A model generated the notes under the pieces. It saw only the letters and a list, made by a program, of their open reading frames with translations, searched no databases and was not told where the DNA came from. Shown here one piece after another: positions 17,230-26,805 of a stretch of 64,000 nt of DNA. A program made the position numbers and the translations under genes. Source of the DNA: Gammaproteobacteria bacterium (GTDB lineage Bacteria > Pseudomonadota > Gammaproteobacteria > Pseudomonadales > Azotimanducaceae). The stretch is from positions 310,001 to 374,000 of the forward strand of contig JAJFJZ010000008.1 of NCBI GenBank assembly GCA_021773565.1, in the 5' to 3' direction. Positions within the stretch are counted from its first letter, which is position 1; each line of letters begins with the position of its first letter.

Positions 17230-18594
17230 CTAGTACTTGTAAGATTCCGGCTTAAAGGGACCTTCCGTTTTCACATTGATGTAATCGGCCTGGTGTTGGG
17301 TCAACTGTGTAATTACCCCGCCAAAGCCTTCTACCATTAACTGTGCCACTTCTTCGTCGAGTTTTTTTGGCAGAACTTCTACCGTAATCGGTGCGCGCTG
17401 GTTTTCAGGTTGATCTGCCCATTTTTGCTCAAACAGCATCATTTGAGCCAGCACCTGATTGGCAAATGATCCGTCCATAATTCTGGATGGATGTCCCATG
17501 GCATTGCCAAGATTGACCAATCTGCCTTCGGATAACAATATTATGTAGTCGCGGTCGTTATCGCTGCGAAATATCTGGTGAACCTGGTCCTTAACCTTAT
17601 CCCAACGCCAGTTTTCGCGCATATATGCGGTATCAATTTCATTGTCAAAGTGCCCGATGTTACACACAACGGCGCCTTTTTTGATGGTTTGCAGCATTGC
17701 ACTGTCACAAACGTTTGCATTACCTGTGCAGGTAACGATTATATCTGTGTCAGACATAAGCTGCTGATTGATTCCGTCCACTGAGCCGTTGTTGTTTCCT
17801 CCAATATAGGGCGAGACAACTTCGTAGCCATCCATACATGCCTGCATGGCGCAAATGGGGTCAATCTCGACAACCCGCACAATCATGCCTTCCTGCCTTA
17901 AGCTTTGTGCAGAACCTTTTCCAACATCGCCGTAGCCAATAACCAGGGCGCGCTTGCCCGACATCAACATGTCGGTACCACGCTTGATGGCATCGTTAAG
18001 TGAATGCCTGCATCCGTAGCGGTTATCGTTTTTTGATTTGGTGACCGAATCGTTTACGTTTATTGCAGGAATTTTCAGACTGCCTTCCTGCATCATCTCG
18101 TATAAGCGATGCACACCGGTCGTTGTCTCTTCGCTGACGCCATGGATAGAGTTCAGCATATCCGGAAACTTTTCGTGAATCATCAGCGTGAGATCACCAC
18201 CATCGTCCAGCAGGCAGTTCGCATCCCATGGCTTGCCTTCGTGCAAAATAGTCTGTTCCAGGCACCATTCGTACTCTTCGTCGCTTTCGTTTTTCCAGGC
18301 GTATACAGGTATTCCGGCAGCCGCCATTGCAGCCGCAGCGTGATCCTGGGTAGAAAAAATATTACAGGAGGACCAACGCACTTCAGCACCAAGATCAACC
18401 AGGGTTTCTATCAGCACTGCCGTTTGAATGGTCATGTGGATGCAGCCGATGATTCTGCAACCGGCCAGGGGCTGGCTATCATGGTATTTTGTGCGGAGTG
18501 ACATCAATGCCGGCATTTCAGCTTCTGCCAGTGATATTTCCTTTCGGCCAAAATCCGCAAGGGATATATCTGCCACTTTATAGTCCTGACTCAT
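17230..18594 (-). CDS. ahcY: Adenosylhomocysteinase (S-adenosylhomocysteine hydrolase)
   Basis: 454 residues from the ATG at 18594 (AGGAG upstream); the longer frame would run into the preceding gene. Cleaves S-adenosylhomocysteine to adenosine and homocysteine, the step that removes the product inhibitor of methyltransferases. Landmarks are [20 protein letters not shown], the substrate and NAD regions around [18 protein letters not shown] and [14 protein letters not shown], and the C-terminal FKPESYKY closing on the NAD site. It starts one base after the stop of the ArsR-methyltransferase gene and is clearly in its operon. Confidence 0.97.
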   Translation of the reverse strand: MSQDYKVADISLADFGRKEISLAEAEMPALMSLRTKYHDSQPLAGCRIIGCIHMTIQTAVLIETLVDLGAEVRWSSCNIFSTQDHAAAAMAAAGIPVYAWKNESDEEYEWCLEQTILHEGKPWDANCLLDDGGDLTLMIHEKFPDMLNSIHGVSEETTTGVHRLYEMMQEGSLKIPAINVNDSVTKSKNDNRYGCRHSLNDAIKRGTDMLMSGKRALVIGYGDVGKGSAQSLRQEGMIVRVVEIDPICAMQACMDGYEVVSPYIGGNNNGSVDGINQQLMSDTDIIVTCTGNANVCDSAMLQTIKKGAVVCNIGHFDNEIDTAYMRENWRWDKVKDQVHQIFRSDNDRDYIILLSEGRLVNLGNAMGHPSRIMDGSFANQVLAQMMLFEQKWADQPENQRAPITVEVLPKKLDEEVAQLMVEGFGGVITQLTQHQADYINVKTEGPFKPESYKY

Positions 18595-18595
18595 T

Positions 18596-19624
18596 CTAGT
18601 ACTCCTGATTACTTGTTGGATTGTTGATGTACGTACATATCTGTATTTGAAAACCGTTACGCTGGGCCAGATACTGATCGCTGCCCTTTGAAAAACCGGT
18701 TTGTTTTGCCCACTCGTCGAGTGCTTCGGGTGCAAAGCCCATCCAGATGTCTCCGCATGCCTGTTTTACCCAGTCCTGGTCATGGGGCAGTAGTTCCACC
18801 ACTAGCAACATGCCCCCTTTGTTGAGTTGTTGTTTTGCCGACTGAAAAAAGCTGGCGGGTGAGGAGGCATGGTGTAATACCATACTCAGCACTATGACAT
18901 TGAATTTGGTCAGTGCGCCGGGATCTCCAAACTCCTGCAATTGCAGCTGAATGTTGTCAGCCCTGAATTCCGAATCGCTATCAAGCGCCTTGCGTGTTCT
19001 TTGAAGCATGTTATGCGAGCTGTCTATGCCCAGTACCGATTCGAAATACGAGGACAAAATCTTTAAAATTTCCCCTTCTCCAGGGCCTACCTCCAGTGCG
19101 CGGTGCGCTGGTGTGTCTATGTGCTGCAATAATTGCCTGATACTCTCGGCATACACAGATTGTTCACAAATTAGTGCTTGCTGGCTGGCGAACCTGTCTG
19201 GATTGTTTTGTATCTCTTCGTTAAAGAAGTGTTCGCTTCTCTTTGCGCGATCCCGGTGAATTTCCAAAATCTTTTGGCCCAGCCTGCTTATCAGGGGCAG
19301 GGTATCAAGGGTGTCGTAAATTTGTTCAATGAGCTGAGCAAAATTTGCCCTGTCAGGATTACCACTACCTGGCAAGGCCCGGCGATAATAAACACTCGTG
19401 CCTTCCTTGCGTTTAATAACCAGCCCTGCATTGAACAATATTTTGAGGTGGTGGCTAAGTGCCGGTTGTGGAACATCCAGTATTTGACACAATTCCAACA
19501 CGCCAAAAGAGTCTCTACGCAAAATCTGTAATACCTTTGCACGCAGGGTATCTCCTGCCGCTTTATGAACGGCGACAAATTCTTCGCTTAATTGTTGAGC
19601 CCTGTCGCCTGATGATGATGTCAT
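18596..19624 (-). CDS. ArsR-family regulator fused to a SAM-dependent methyltransferase domain (SahR-like)
   Basis: 342 residues from the ATG at 19624; an upstream start adding nine residues is possible. Residues ~15-100 form an ArsR winged helix ([29 protein letters not shown]) without the Cys/His metal sites of SmtB-type sensors. Residues ~165-300 form a class I methyltransferase (motif [14 protein letters not shown], then [11 protein letters not shown]). A regulator that binds SAM or SAH through such a domain, next to ahcY, fits the SahR group controlling the methionine cycle. A dyad matching this idea lies 31 bp upstream of the start. Whether the domain still methylates anything is unknown. 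Confidence 0.85.
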   Translation of the reverse strand: MTSSSGDRAQQLSEEFVAVHKAAGDTLRAKVLQILRRDSFGVLELCQILDVPQPALSHHLKILFNAGLVIKRKEGTSVYYRRALPGSGNPDRANFAQLIEQIYDTLDTLPLISRLGQKILEIHRDRAKRSEHFFNEEIQNNPDRFASQQALICEQSVYAESIRQLLQHIDTPAHRALEVGPGEGEILKILSSYFESVLGIDSSHNMLQRTRKALDSDSEFRADNIQLQLQEFGDPGALTKFNVIVLSMVLHHASSPASFFQSAKQQLNKGGMLLVVELLPHDQDWVKQACGDIWMGFAPEALDEWAKQTGFSKGSDQYLAQRNGFQIQICTYINNPTSNQEY

Positions 19625-19654
19625 GGTGGCGCATCTTAACAAGGCCCGCACACT

Positions 19655-19674
19655 ATATCAAAATATATTGATAT
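19655..19674. promoter_or_regulatory. Operator-like palindrome ATATCAA-N6-TTGATAT
   Basis: Perfect 7-bp arms with a 6-bp AT spacer between the divergent ArsR-methyltransferase gene (start 19624) and the methionine aminotransferase gene (start 19749). Its length and AT-rich form suit an ArsR-family dimer. Position suggests control of both directions: the regulator plus ahcY on one side, the aminotransferase on the other. Confidence 0.75.
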
Positions 19675-19748
19675 TGTTGTTATGAGGATTGCCTGTCAGA
19701 ATATGCTTCAATTGGTGTATTTAGCGCTACCGTTTAAGAGAGACAACA

Positions 19749-20891
19749 ATGTTAGTAAGCAAGTTACCGGACAAGGGCACTACCATTTTTACTGTTATGA
19801 GCAAAATGGCGGCAGATTACGGAGCCATCAACCTGTCCCAGGGTTTTCCGGATTTTCAGGCGCCAGAAGCGCTGTTGGAGCGTGTCGCGTTTTACACAGC
19901 GGCCGGATATAACCAGTACGCTCCGATGAGCGGTGTACCGGCACTAAAGCAGCAGATCGCAATGAAGGTTGCTGATCTATACGGGAGAAATGTCAATCCG
20001 GATACTGAGATTACGGTTACTCCGGGCGCAACTGAAGCGCTGTTTTGTGCAGTTTGCGCCACCATTCATCCAGGTGACGAGGCAATAATCTTTGATCCGG
20101 CCTACGATACCTATGAACCGGCAGTCACTCTCAACGGTGGCATCACTCATCACATCCCCATGGGGTATCCAGATTTTCAGATTGATTGGCAGGCGGTTCG
20201 GTGCAAAATTAATGATCGCACGCGTCTTATTATTATCAATTCTCCCCATAATCCAACGGGTAGTATCTGGAATGAGGCGGACGTTCTGGCACTGCAGGAA
20301 ATTGTAGAGGGCAGCCGGATCAGTGTCGTATCCGATGAAGTATATGAACACATTATTTTCGATGGCCAGACGCATCAAAGCCTGCACCGCTATGCGGAAT
20401 TGGCCAAGCGCAGCTTTATTGTTTCATCGTTTGGTAAAACCTATCACACTACGGGTTGGCGACTGGGATATTGTATTGCGCCACAGGAGTACATGCTTGA
20501 ATTTCAACGTATTCATCAGTTTGTGAATTTTAGTACCAATACACCCATGCAGCATGCAGTGGCGGACTTTTTGGAACATTGCCCCGAGTTTCACAAGGAG
20601 TTGTCCGGATTTTACGAACAAAAGCGTAACTTATTCTGTCGCCTGATTAAAAAATCCGGATTTAGACTGTTACCGGCGGCGGGCACTTATTTCCAGCTTC
20701 TGGATTATAGCGAAATCAGCAAGGCCGCAGATACTGAATTGGCTAATCGCCTGACTATGGAACACAAGATAGCGAGTATTCCCGTTTCGGTATTTTATAA
20801 AGACCCTCCTGGCCAAAAGATACTCAGATTTTGTTTCGCCAAATCAGATGCAACACTTGAAGAAGCAGCTGATATATTGAATAAACTGTGA
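19749..20891 (+). CDS. ybdL: Methionine aminotransferase (YbdL type)
   Basis: 380 residues. PLP-dependent class I/II aminotransferase closely resembling E. coli YbdL along its whole length: SKLPDKGTTIFTVMS, INLSQGFPDFQAP, NQYAPMSGVPALK, VTPGATEAL, NSPHNPTGS and the PLP lysine in SSFGKTYHTTGWRLGY. YbdL prefers methionine, with other hydrophobic or aromatic amino acids as secondary substrates. In context, sharing a control region with ahcY and a SahR-like regulator, it probably converts methionine to its keto acid or works in methionine salvage. Independent of the HisC-like enzyme at 11987. Confidence 0.9.
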   Translation: MLVSKLPDKGTTIFTVMSKMAADYGAINLSQGFPDFQAPEALLERVAFYTAAGYNQYAPMSGVPALKQQIAMKVADLYGRNVNPDTEITVTPGATEALFCAVCATIHPGDEAIIFDPAYDTYEPAVTLNGGITHHIPMGYPDFQIDWQAVRCKINDRTRLIIINSPHNPTGSIWNEADVLALQEIVEGSRISVVSDEVYEHIIFDGQTHQSLHRYAELAKRSFIVSSFGKTYHTTGWRLGYCIAPQEYMLEFQRIHQFVNFSTNTPMQHAVADFLEHCPEFHKELSGFYEQKRNLFCRLIKKSGFRLLPAAGTYFQLLDYSEISKAADTELANRLTMEHKIASIPVSVFYKDPPGQKILRFCFAKSDATLEEAADILNKL

Positions 20892-20907
20892 ATTGGGGAA
20901 GTATTTT

Positions 20908-21279
20908 ATGCGTAAGAAAATTGTTTATGCCTTTAACGTTTCGCTTTGTGCCCTGGCCGCACTGGCAGTAATTGGGGGCTGTTCTGAATCACAACCGGGA
21001 AATGTCGGTGATGGCGCTAGTGAACAGGCCCTTGTAGAGCCGGGCAAGAAGACCTACACCCGATTTTGTTTTTCGTGCCATGCCTCGGGAGTAGCTGGTG
21101 CACCGCGCGTTGGGGACACTGTTGCATGGGCGCCCAGACTTGAAAAAGGCGCTGCCAAAATGCTGGAACTGGTGATTCAGGGAATGCCACCGGGGATGCC
21201 CGCAAGAGGTATGTGCATGCAATGTTCTGATGAGGAGTTGGCTGACGCACTGGAATTTATGCTGCAGAAAAGCCAATAG
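20908..21279 (+). CDS. Cytochrome c5-like lipoprotein
   Basis: 123 residues from the ATG at 20908. The signal peptide ends in a lipobox (VIGGC), so it is a lipoprotein facing the periplasm. One haem site, CFSCH, in YTRFCFSCHASG; the distal Met ligand is probably in QGMPPGMPARGM. The pair of cysteines in MCMQCSDEEL before the last helix is the disulfide typical of cytochrome c5. Small electron carrier, partner unknown. It begins 17 nt after the aminotransferase gene, so may ride on that transcript. Confidence 0.9.
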   Translation: MRKKIVYAFNVSLCALAALAVIGGCSESQPGNVGDGASEQALVEPGKKTYTRFCFSCHASGVAGAPRVGDTVAWAPRLEKGAAKMLELVIQGMPPGMPARGMCMQCSDEELADALEFMLQKSQ

Positions 21280-21441
21280 TTGATGAAAATAACCTGATAG
21301 TGGTGCCCTGTATTTTATAATACAAAGGTAAAAGTATTATTAATCAACAGCTTAGAGATTGGAATGATTCGTGCTTGCTCTTGTAAATAGTGAATATCAG
21401 ATTGTTGTCTGGCAGCAAACGTAACACACAGGAATAACGGT
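21280..21441. other. Intergenic region, nothing recognised
   Basis: 162 nt, AT-rich, no ORF, repeat or clear hairpin terminator. It probably holds the promoter of the LRAT-like gene. Confidence 0.4.
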
Positions 21442-21897
21442 ATGAGAAAGCGATACTTGCCCGGAGATATAGTGACGCGTCGTAAAGGCCTTGTACTGCA
21501 CAAGGGTGTTGCTTTGGGTGACGGGTTAATCTTGCATAACACTCCTTCCAGAGGGGAACATATCTCAAGCGAGCAGGATTTTCTGGCGGGTAATCGTATG
21601 GGTGTAATTAACCTGGAGAGGAGCGCGCGCCAACGCGCATTGTCGCGTGCCCAGTCGGTGGAGAATGTGTCAACACGTTCCTATCATTTGTTGCGAAACA
21701 ATTGCGAACATACCGTAAGCCGTACGACGACTGGCAAAGCCAGCAGCCCACAATTGAAAGCATGGCTATTTGGTGTGGGTGCTGCGGCACTGGCCTTCGC
21801 AGTGACGCGGCATCCTGGCATTGCGGTGGCGGGTTACGCACTGGGGCGCAGCGTCGCGACCAGAAAAAAAGCCGCGACCAGAAGTAAAGTGCGTTAA
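21442..21897 (+). CDS. LRAT-domain (NlpC/P60-like thiol hydrolase/acyltransferase) protein
   Basis: 151 residues, AGGA upstream of the ATG. The N-terminal half matches the lecithin:retinol acyltransferase fold: GDIVTRRKGLVLHKGVAL with His20, a second His in LHNTP, and the catalytic Cys88 in RNNCEHT, which is the NCEH motif of the family. Bacterial members are thought to act on acyl groups or peptides; the substrate is unknown. A membrane segment follows (about 108-131, LFGVGAAALAFAV onward), then a short basic tail, so the enzyme is probably tethered by its C-terminus. Its last 4 nt overlap the convergent histidine kinase gene. Confidence 0.78.
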   Translation: MRKRYLPGDIVTRRKGLVLHKGVALGDGLILHNTPSRGEHISSEQDFLAGNRMGVINLERSARQRALSRAQSVENVSTRSYHLLRNNCEHTVSRTTTGKASSPQLKAWLFGVGAAALAFAVTRHPGIAVAGYALGRSVATRKKAATRSKVR

Positions 21898-23267
21898 AAC
21901 AACAGTGAGATAGTTGTTCCGCAATCTGTATCCCGCGAGCTGCTTTTTTGTGCCGAATCCACCAGAATTTCGCCGCCATGTGCGCGCATAACCTGACGTG
22001 CGACTGACAATCCTATTCCGCTACCATCACGCTTGGTGGTGTAAAAAGGAACAAACATGTTTTCTCGCACTTCGTCAGCCATTCCGGGACCATTGTCTCG
22101 GATAAGGATTAGTACATGCCCGTGTTGAAATTTTGCCTGTATTTCTATACGAGGCTTGTCGGTGTCTTTTAAGGCTTCCATAGCATTCTTAAGCAAATTG
22201 ATAAGCACCTTATCTATTAAGTCGGCGTCTGCTGATATATTCAGGTCTGGTGGTTCAACTGCCCGGGTAATGTGGATACCGGCTTGTGTGAGGTCGGCCG
22301 CGTGCAGTTCGATCACCTGTTTTAACAATGAGTCTATGTGCACCTGTTTGAATTCAGGCTGAGGGATATTCAGATATTCGCGGTAGCGTTCAACAAAACG
22401 CGTCAGTGATTCTGATCGCTGGGAAATGGTGCTAATGGCTGACTGTAGATCCTCCAGCGATTCGGGGTCGGGTGATTTTGGGTCCAAACCAACTACAATG
22501 CCGCGGGCTGTTTGTGCAAGAGAGGTTACCGGTGTAAGTGTATTCATAATCTCGTGTGTCAGAACCCGGATCAACCGAGTCCAGGCACTGGCTTCCCGTT
22601 CATGCAACTCTCCGCTCAGGTTTTCAATAGTAATCAGTTTTTCCGTAGCTCCTTCGCTGTCTTGAGGAGACAGGCGCAATTCGGTAGCAGATAGACGCAA
22701 TTCCAGTGGTCGGTTATAAAAACTGGTTTGAATCAGGCGCCGTTCACCCGCGCGAATAGATGCCAATTGATCGGGAAAGTCAGCGTGGGCAGTTCGTAGT
22801 TGGTCAATTGATTTTAAACCGGACATCCCCACAAGTTGTTTAAAGGGTTTGTTAAGCAAAGCTATTGATCCGTCACCACGAATCGAAACCAGTGGAATGG
22901 GCACCTGTTTTACCAGGGTATCGAGGTAGAAGCCCTGGCTTTCCCCGCTTGCGCGAAAGGCACGGAAGCGTTCAAGAATTTGATTAAAGTAACCGCTTAG
23001 TTCCTCATCCACATGTTCCCGGGAAAACTGACGGGTGAAGTCTGAGAAAAATACCGCTTCAAGAAATTCGTTCAGTGTTCTGGTGCTTGATTCCAGAAAG
23101 TTAAACAGAACAATTATCTGAATCACCAGAACCGCCAACAATACCACTAATGTTGCAGAGTAGTCTGTACGCAACAGCAAGTAACTCATTGTCGTCAAAC
23201 CCACAAGCAATAGCGCGAGCTGTAGTAGAACCAGCAGCCTGAAACGTTGTCTTAATCCGGGACCCAT
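21894..23267 (-). CDS. Membrane sensor histidine kinase (NtrY-like)
   Basis: 457 residues. Two N-terminal membrane helices (about 10-32 and 38-58) with almost no periplasmic loop, so it senses within the membrane or cytoplasm. A PAS-like region (~115-220) precedes the kinase core: H-box RLIRVLTHEIMNTLTPV with His238, N-box LLKNAMEAL, G1 DNGPGMADE and G2 GSGIGLSVARQV. Partner of the sigma-54 activator encoded 7 nt upstream; they form one operon, kinase second. By position the pair controls the divergent efflux operon; in related loci such pairs respond to envelope stress or antimicrobial compounds. Confidence 0.92.
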   Translation of the reverse strand: MGPGLRQRFRLLVLLQLALLLVGLTTMSYLLLRTDYSATLVVLLAVLVIQIIVLFNFLESSTRTLNEFLEAVFFSDFTRQFSREHVDEELSGYFNQILERFRAFRASGESQGFYLDTLVKQVPIPLVSIRGDGSIALLNKPFKQLVGMSGLKSIDQLRTAHADFPDQLASIRAGERRLIQTSFYNRPLELRLSATELRLSPQDSEGATEKLITIENLSGELHEREASAWTRLIRVLTHEIMNTLTPVTSLAQTARGIVVGLDPKSPDPESLEDLQSAISTISQRSESLTRFVERYREYLNIPQPEFKQVHIDSLLKQVIELHAADLTQAGIHITRAVEPPDLNISADADLIDKVLINLLKNAMEALKDTDKPRIEIQAKFQHGHVLILIRDNGPGMADEVRENMFVPFYTTKRDGSGIGLSVARQVMRAHGGEILVDSAQKSSSRDTDCGTTISLLF

Positions 23268-23274
23268 ATTTTGC

Positions 23275-24642
23275 CTAGCGATCCTTAATGTGAAATTTTG
23301 CGATACGCCGGTACAAAGCCGTTCGTGTTATACCAAGCGCTTTCGCAGCCGCACTAATATTGCCGTCATAACGGGAGAGCGCGGTTTCTACCAGATCTTT
23401 CTCCTGTGCCTCCAGGTTCAATGAGTCAGATGTGGAAGCAGGTGAAGACGAATTTGTCATGGGCAATAGTTGTTGCTGACTGAGCTTATCCCCATCACTT
23501 AGCACCATAGCGCGTTCAATAGCATGGGATAGTTCCCGAATATTTCCGGGCCAAGGGTATTCACACATGGCAGCAAGCGTTTCAGGGCCTAGTTTCTTTT
23601 CTTCAAGGTGGTACTTTTTGGCATACATGCGAATAAAGTATTCTGAAAGCGGGGCAATATCTTCTTGTCTCTCCCGTAGCGGTGGAAGTTCGATTACCAC
23701 TGTATTAATTCGGTAAAGCAGGTCTTCCCTGAAACGTTCTTTCTGCACCATAGGTTCAAGCGGTCGGTTGGTTGCACAAATTAGACGTACGTCTACCGGT
23801 ATAGTTTTATCCGAGCCAACCGGAGTTATTTCCCGGGTTTCCAGAACCCTGAGCAAACGACTCTGCATGTGGAGTGGTAAATTGGATATTTCATCGAGAA
23901 AAAGCGTCCCTGAATGTGCTGCCTGAAATCTACCGGCGCGATCTTCGCGGGCATCAGTAAACGCGCCTTTTTTGTGCCCGAACAGTTCGCTCTCAAATAA
24001 TGATTCGACAATAGCGCCCAGGTCTACCGAGAGTAATATTTCTGACGCCCGCCCCGATAATTGATGAATGGTTTGGGCAATGAGTTCCTTACCGGTTCCA
24101 TTTTCCCCGTGAATCAGAATATTTACCTCAGTGGGGGCAGCGCGTGATACAACTTCCATAAGCTTTTGCATGACGGGTGCGTTGGCTACCATTGCAGTAC
24201 TAGGTTTATGAATAATCTCTCTTTGTCTTGATTGCAGTGAATTCAATTGGGATTTTGAGTGATGAAGATTTAGCGCCATACTCAATGTGGCGAGTAACTT
24301 TTCGTTTTGCCATGGCTTCAGAATAAAATCTGCTGCACCGGCCTTTATAGCCTCTACCGCTGTGCTGAGTGCACCGAAGGCCGTCATGAGTATTACTACC
24401 GCATTGGCATCCTGTTCCAGCAAGTAGCGCAGCCAGCTTAAGCCTTCAGCACCTGAATTTTTGCCGATGGCAAAATTCATATCCAGCAGAAAGACATCTA
24501 TTTGTTCCTCGGCACAAATACCGGGTATGTTTTCCGGATCATTATTCACAATGACCTTCGCAAAATGCTGTTTCAGAAACAGGCGAGCGGCGGTGAGAAC
24601 ATCCGCATCATCGTCGACTATAAGGATTGTGCTTTTTTGCAT
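23275..24642 (-). CDS. Sigma-54-dependent response regulator (NtrC family)
   Basis: 455 residues. Receiver domain with acidic D10-D12, phosphoacceptor Asp54 (FLLDMNFA), and Lys in FILKPW. AAA+ activator domain with Walker A GENGTGKE (179-186), the sigma-54-contacting GAFTDA loop (226-231) and Walker B GTLFLDEI. C-terminal Fis-type helix-turn-helix NISAAAKALGITRTALYRRI. Activates sigma-54 promoters when phosphorylated by the adjacent kinase. The intergenic region upstream of its start contains paired CGAACA half-sites and a good sigma-54 promoter pointing at the efflux genes, so both target and binding sites are visible. Confidence 0.95.
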   Translation of the reverse strand: MQKSTILIVDDDADVLTAARLFLKQHFAKVIVNNDPENIPGICAEEQIDVFLLDMNFAIGKNSGAEGLSWLRYLLEQDANAVVILMTAFGALSTAVEAIKAGAADFILKPWQNEKLLATLSMALNLHHSKSQLNSLQSRQREIIHKPSTAMVANAPVMQKLMEVVSRAAPTEVNILIHGENGTGKELIAQTIHQLSGRASEILLSVDLGAIVESLFESELFGHKKGAFTDAREDRAGRFQAAHSGTLFLDEISNLPLHMQSRLLRVLETREITPVGSDKTIPVDVRLICATNRPLEPMVQKERFREDLLYRINTVVIELPPLRERQEDIAPLSEYFIRMYAKKYHLEEKKLGPETLAAMCEYPWPGNIRELSHAIERAMVLSDGDKLSQQQLLPMTNSSSPASTSDSLNLEAQEKDLVETALSRYDGNISAAAKALGITRTALYRRIAKFHIKDR

Positions 24643-24670
24643 AGCACCAATTTAACCCATTTTGCGTTTG

Positions 24671-24708
24671 TGTTCGATAACGAACAGGTGTGCATTGTAA
24701 ACGAACAC
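24671..24708. promoter_or_regulatory. Tandem upstream activator sites for the NtrC-like regulator
   Basis: A perfect dyad TGTTCG-ATAA-CGAACA at 24671-24686 and a second, imperfect site whose right half CGAACA (24702-24707) lies 21 bp, two helical turns, from the first (24681-24686). Both sit 50-90 bp upstream of the sigma-54 promoter and just upstream of the regulator's own start, the usual place for enhancer sites. Confidence 0.7.
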
Positions 24709-24758
24709 TCCTTGTCTCGTGCTAAAGTTTAAGTGATTGATTATAAAAGAAAAATAAT

Positions 24759-24776
24759 TTGGCATCTTTTTCGCAT
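24759..24776 (+). promoter_or_regulatory. Sigma-54 (-24/-12) promoter for the efflux operon
   Basis: TTGGCATCTTTTTCGCAT has the -24 GG (24761-24762) and -12 GC (24773-24774) separated by exactly 10 bp, in a TGGCA...CGCA context close to consensus TGGCAC-N5-TTGC. The transcript should start near 24786, so the ATG at 24788 would be nearly leaderless and the in-frame ATG at 24809 becomes a real alternative. Confidence 0.75.
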
Positions 24777-24787
24777 GCTTAAAGCTT

Positions 24788-26056
24788 ATGAATGAGCCTC
24801 AATCCGTAATGGATAGAAAAATAGTGCGGTCTCGAAGCTGGCGCCAACCGGCTTTGTGGGGTAGCGCCGTGCTGGTTCTAGTGGTGTGGATTTATTTGCA
24901 GCAGAGCGCCGGAACTACCTTTACGCTCGATGGGCAACGAATTCGACTTGCCGAGGTTAGTACAGGCGTGTTTGAAGACTACATTCCTCTGCGAGCCTCA
25001 GTTGAGCCAAAGAAAACGCTTTATCTTGATGCTGTGGAAGGTGGTCGTGTTGAAGAAGTGTTCGTTGAAGAAGGTGCCTTCGTTACAGCCGGCCAACAAC
25101 TATTGCGACTGTCCAATACTGGCCTGCAACTGGATGTTATAGCGCGCGAGGCAGAAGTCTCGGAACAACTCAATAATTTGCGTAATACACAACTGGCGAT
25201 CGAACAAAACCGGTTAAAACTTAAAGGCGACCTGATTGAGATTAACTATCAAATATTAAAACTGAGTCGTTTGGTAGAACGTTTTGATCGTTTAAGCCAG
25301 AACGAATTTTTGTCCCGAAACGAATATGAAAATGCCCAGGATGAGTTGGCGTATTGGAAGCAGAAGAAGCAGGTTACAGAAGAGAGCCAGGCACAGGATG
25401 AAAAAATCCGCGTTGTGCAAATTGCACAGTTGCAGACTTCGGCGAAACAGCTGAATGAAAATCTGATATTGGCGCGTGCAAATCTTGACAACCTGACTGT
25501 TCGAGCCTCGCGCGCCGGTCATCTGACTGCGTTATATGCAGAAACTGGAGAATCCAAATCACGCGGAGAACGCCTGGGTCAAATAGACGATGTAGACCGC
25601 TTTAAGGCGGTAGCCATGGTCAGTGAGTTTTACATTAATCGGGTGCGTGCCGGTCAGGTGGCGCAAATTGAAATTGATGGTCGCGAATATGCCCTGCGTG
25701 TTAGCAAGGTATATCCCGAAGTGCTCAACTCGCAATTTGAAATAGACCTGGATTTTGAAGGTGCAGCACCGGAAAAAATTCGCCGTGGGCAAACCCTCCA
25801 ACTTCGATTGGTGTTGGGAGATCTGGATGAGCAGGCAGTGCTGGTTGCCAATGGGCCATTTTACAACGATACCGGTGGTGCGTGGGTTTATGTACTTAAC
25901 CGGAACGGGGACTCTGCAGAAAAACGTACCACTGAACTTGGCCGTCGAAATCCACGTTATATAGAAGTATTAGGCGGATTATTACCAGGCGATAAGATCA
26001 TAGTTTCCTCTTACGACAGTTTTATAGACATAGACCGTTTACTAATTGAGCAGTAG
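24788..26056 (+). CDS. HlyD/MacA-type periplasmic adaptor
   Basis: 422 residues (415 if translation starts at 24809). One membrane anchor near residues 20-37, then periplasm. Barrel-sandwich hybrid halves appear in LDAVEGGRVEEVFVEEGAFVTAGQQLLRL and LTALYAETGESKSRGERLGQ (both typical lipoyl-like motifs), separated by a coiled-coil hairpin about 110-225 with heptad-like Leu/Gln. A membrane-proximal domain ends it. It links the inner-membrane ABC transporter encoded next to an outer-membrane channel not seen here. First gene of an operon with the ATPase and FtsX-type permease. Confidence 0.9.
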   Translation: MNEPQSVMDRKIVRSRSWRQPALWGSAVLVLVVWIYLQQSAGTTFTLDGQRIRLAEVSTGVFEDYIPLRASVEPKKTLYLDAVEGGRVEEVFVEEGAFVTAGQQLLRLSNTGLQLDVIAREAEVSEQLNNLRNTQLAIEQNRLKLKGDLIEINYQILKLSRLVERFDRLSQNEFLSRNEYENAQDELAYWKQKKQVTEESQAQDEKIRVVQIAQLQTSAKQLNENLILARANLDNLTVRASRAGHLTALYAETGESKSRGERLGQIDDVDRFKAVAMVSEFYINRVRAGQVAQIEIDGREYALRVSKVYPEVLNSQFEIDLDFEGAAPEKIRRGQTLQLRLVLGDLDEQAVLVANGPFYNDTGGAWVYVLNRNGDSAEKRTTELGRRNPRYIEVLGGLLPGDKIIVSSYDSFIDIDRLLIEQ

Positions 26057-26100
26057 TAAATATTTACGATTTAAGTTAATCAACATAAAGAGTATGTGAA

Positions 26101-26805
26101 ATGATAAAGATGAACAATTTGACCAAAATTTACCAGGCGGGAGATGTAGAGACCCTGGCGCTGAATTCTATCAGTTTGCAAATAGAACAGGGAGAGTATA
26201 TTGCGGTAATGGGACCGTCCGGTTGCGGGAAATCTACCTTTTTAAATGTGTTGGGGATGATCGATAGCCCTAGTACAGGCGAATTCCAGTTTTTGGGTGA
26301 AGATGTCGCGAACTACAGCGAATCCAGGTTGGCAGAAATAAGAAAGCAACATATTGGTTTTATTTTCCAGAGTTTTAATCTCATAGATGAACTGAGCGTT
26401 GAGGAAAATGTTGGGCTGCCCTTGCTCTACCAGAAAATTAGCAGCAAGGAGAGATCTGAACGGGTAAAGCAGGTGCTGGAAAATGTTGGCATCGGACATC
26501 GGGCCCGACACCGACCACAACAGCTTTCCGGTGGTCAGCAACAGCGGGTGGCAGTTGCACGTGCAGTAGTATCACAACCGGAATTAATTCTGGCGGACGA
26601 ACCTACGGGTAACCTGGATTCCAGAAATGGCGAAGAGGTATTGTCCATTCTGAATAGCTTGAACGATGCTGGTACCACTATCGTTATGGTTACTCATGAC
26701 CAGAGTCATGCGGATCATGCACAGAGAGTTATTCACCTGTTGGATGGCTCAGTTGTGTCAGAGAATATTGTCGCACTACAAGCGCGAGGACCAGCGAATG
26801 CTTAA
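26101..26805 (+). CDS. ABC transporter ATP-binding protein (MacB/LolD type)
   Basis: 234 residues, a stand-alone nucleotide-binding domain. Walker A GPSGCGKST, Q-loop FIFQSFNLIDEL, signature LSGGQQQR, Walker B LILADEPTGNLDSRNG, H-loop VTHDQSHA. The EPTGNLDS form is diagnostic of the MacB/LolD/FtsE group, which drives mechanotransmission rather than substrate passage through the membrane. It lies 44 nt after the adaptor gene and overlaps the permease start by 8 nt. Confidence 0.95.
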   Translation: MIKMNNLTKIYQAGDVETLALNSISLQIEQGEYIAVMGPSGCGKSTFLNVLGMIDSPSTGEFQFLGEDVANYSESRLAEIRKQHIGFIFQSFNLIDELSVEENVGLPLLYQKISSKERSERVKQVLENVGIGHRARHRPQQLSGGQQQRVAVARAVVSQPELILADEPTGNLDSRNGEEVLSILNSLNDAGTTIVMVTHDQSHADHAQRVIHLLDGSVVSENIVALQARGPANA

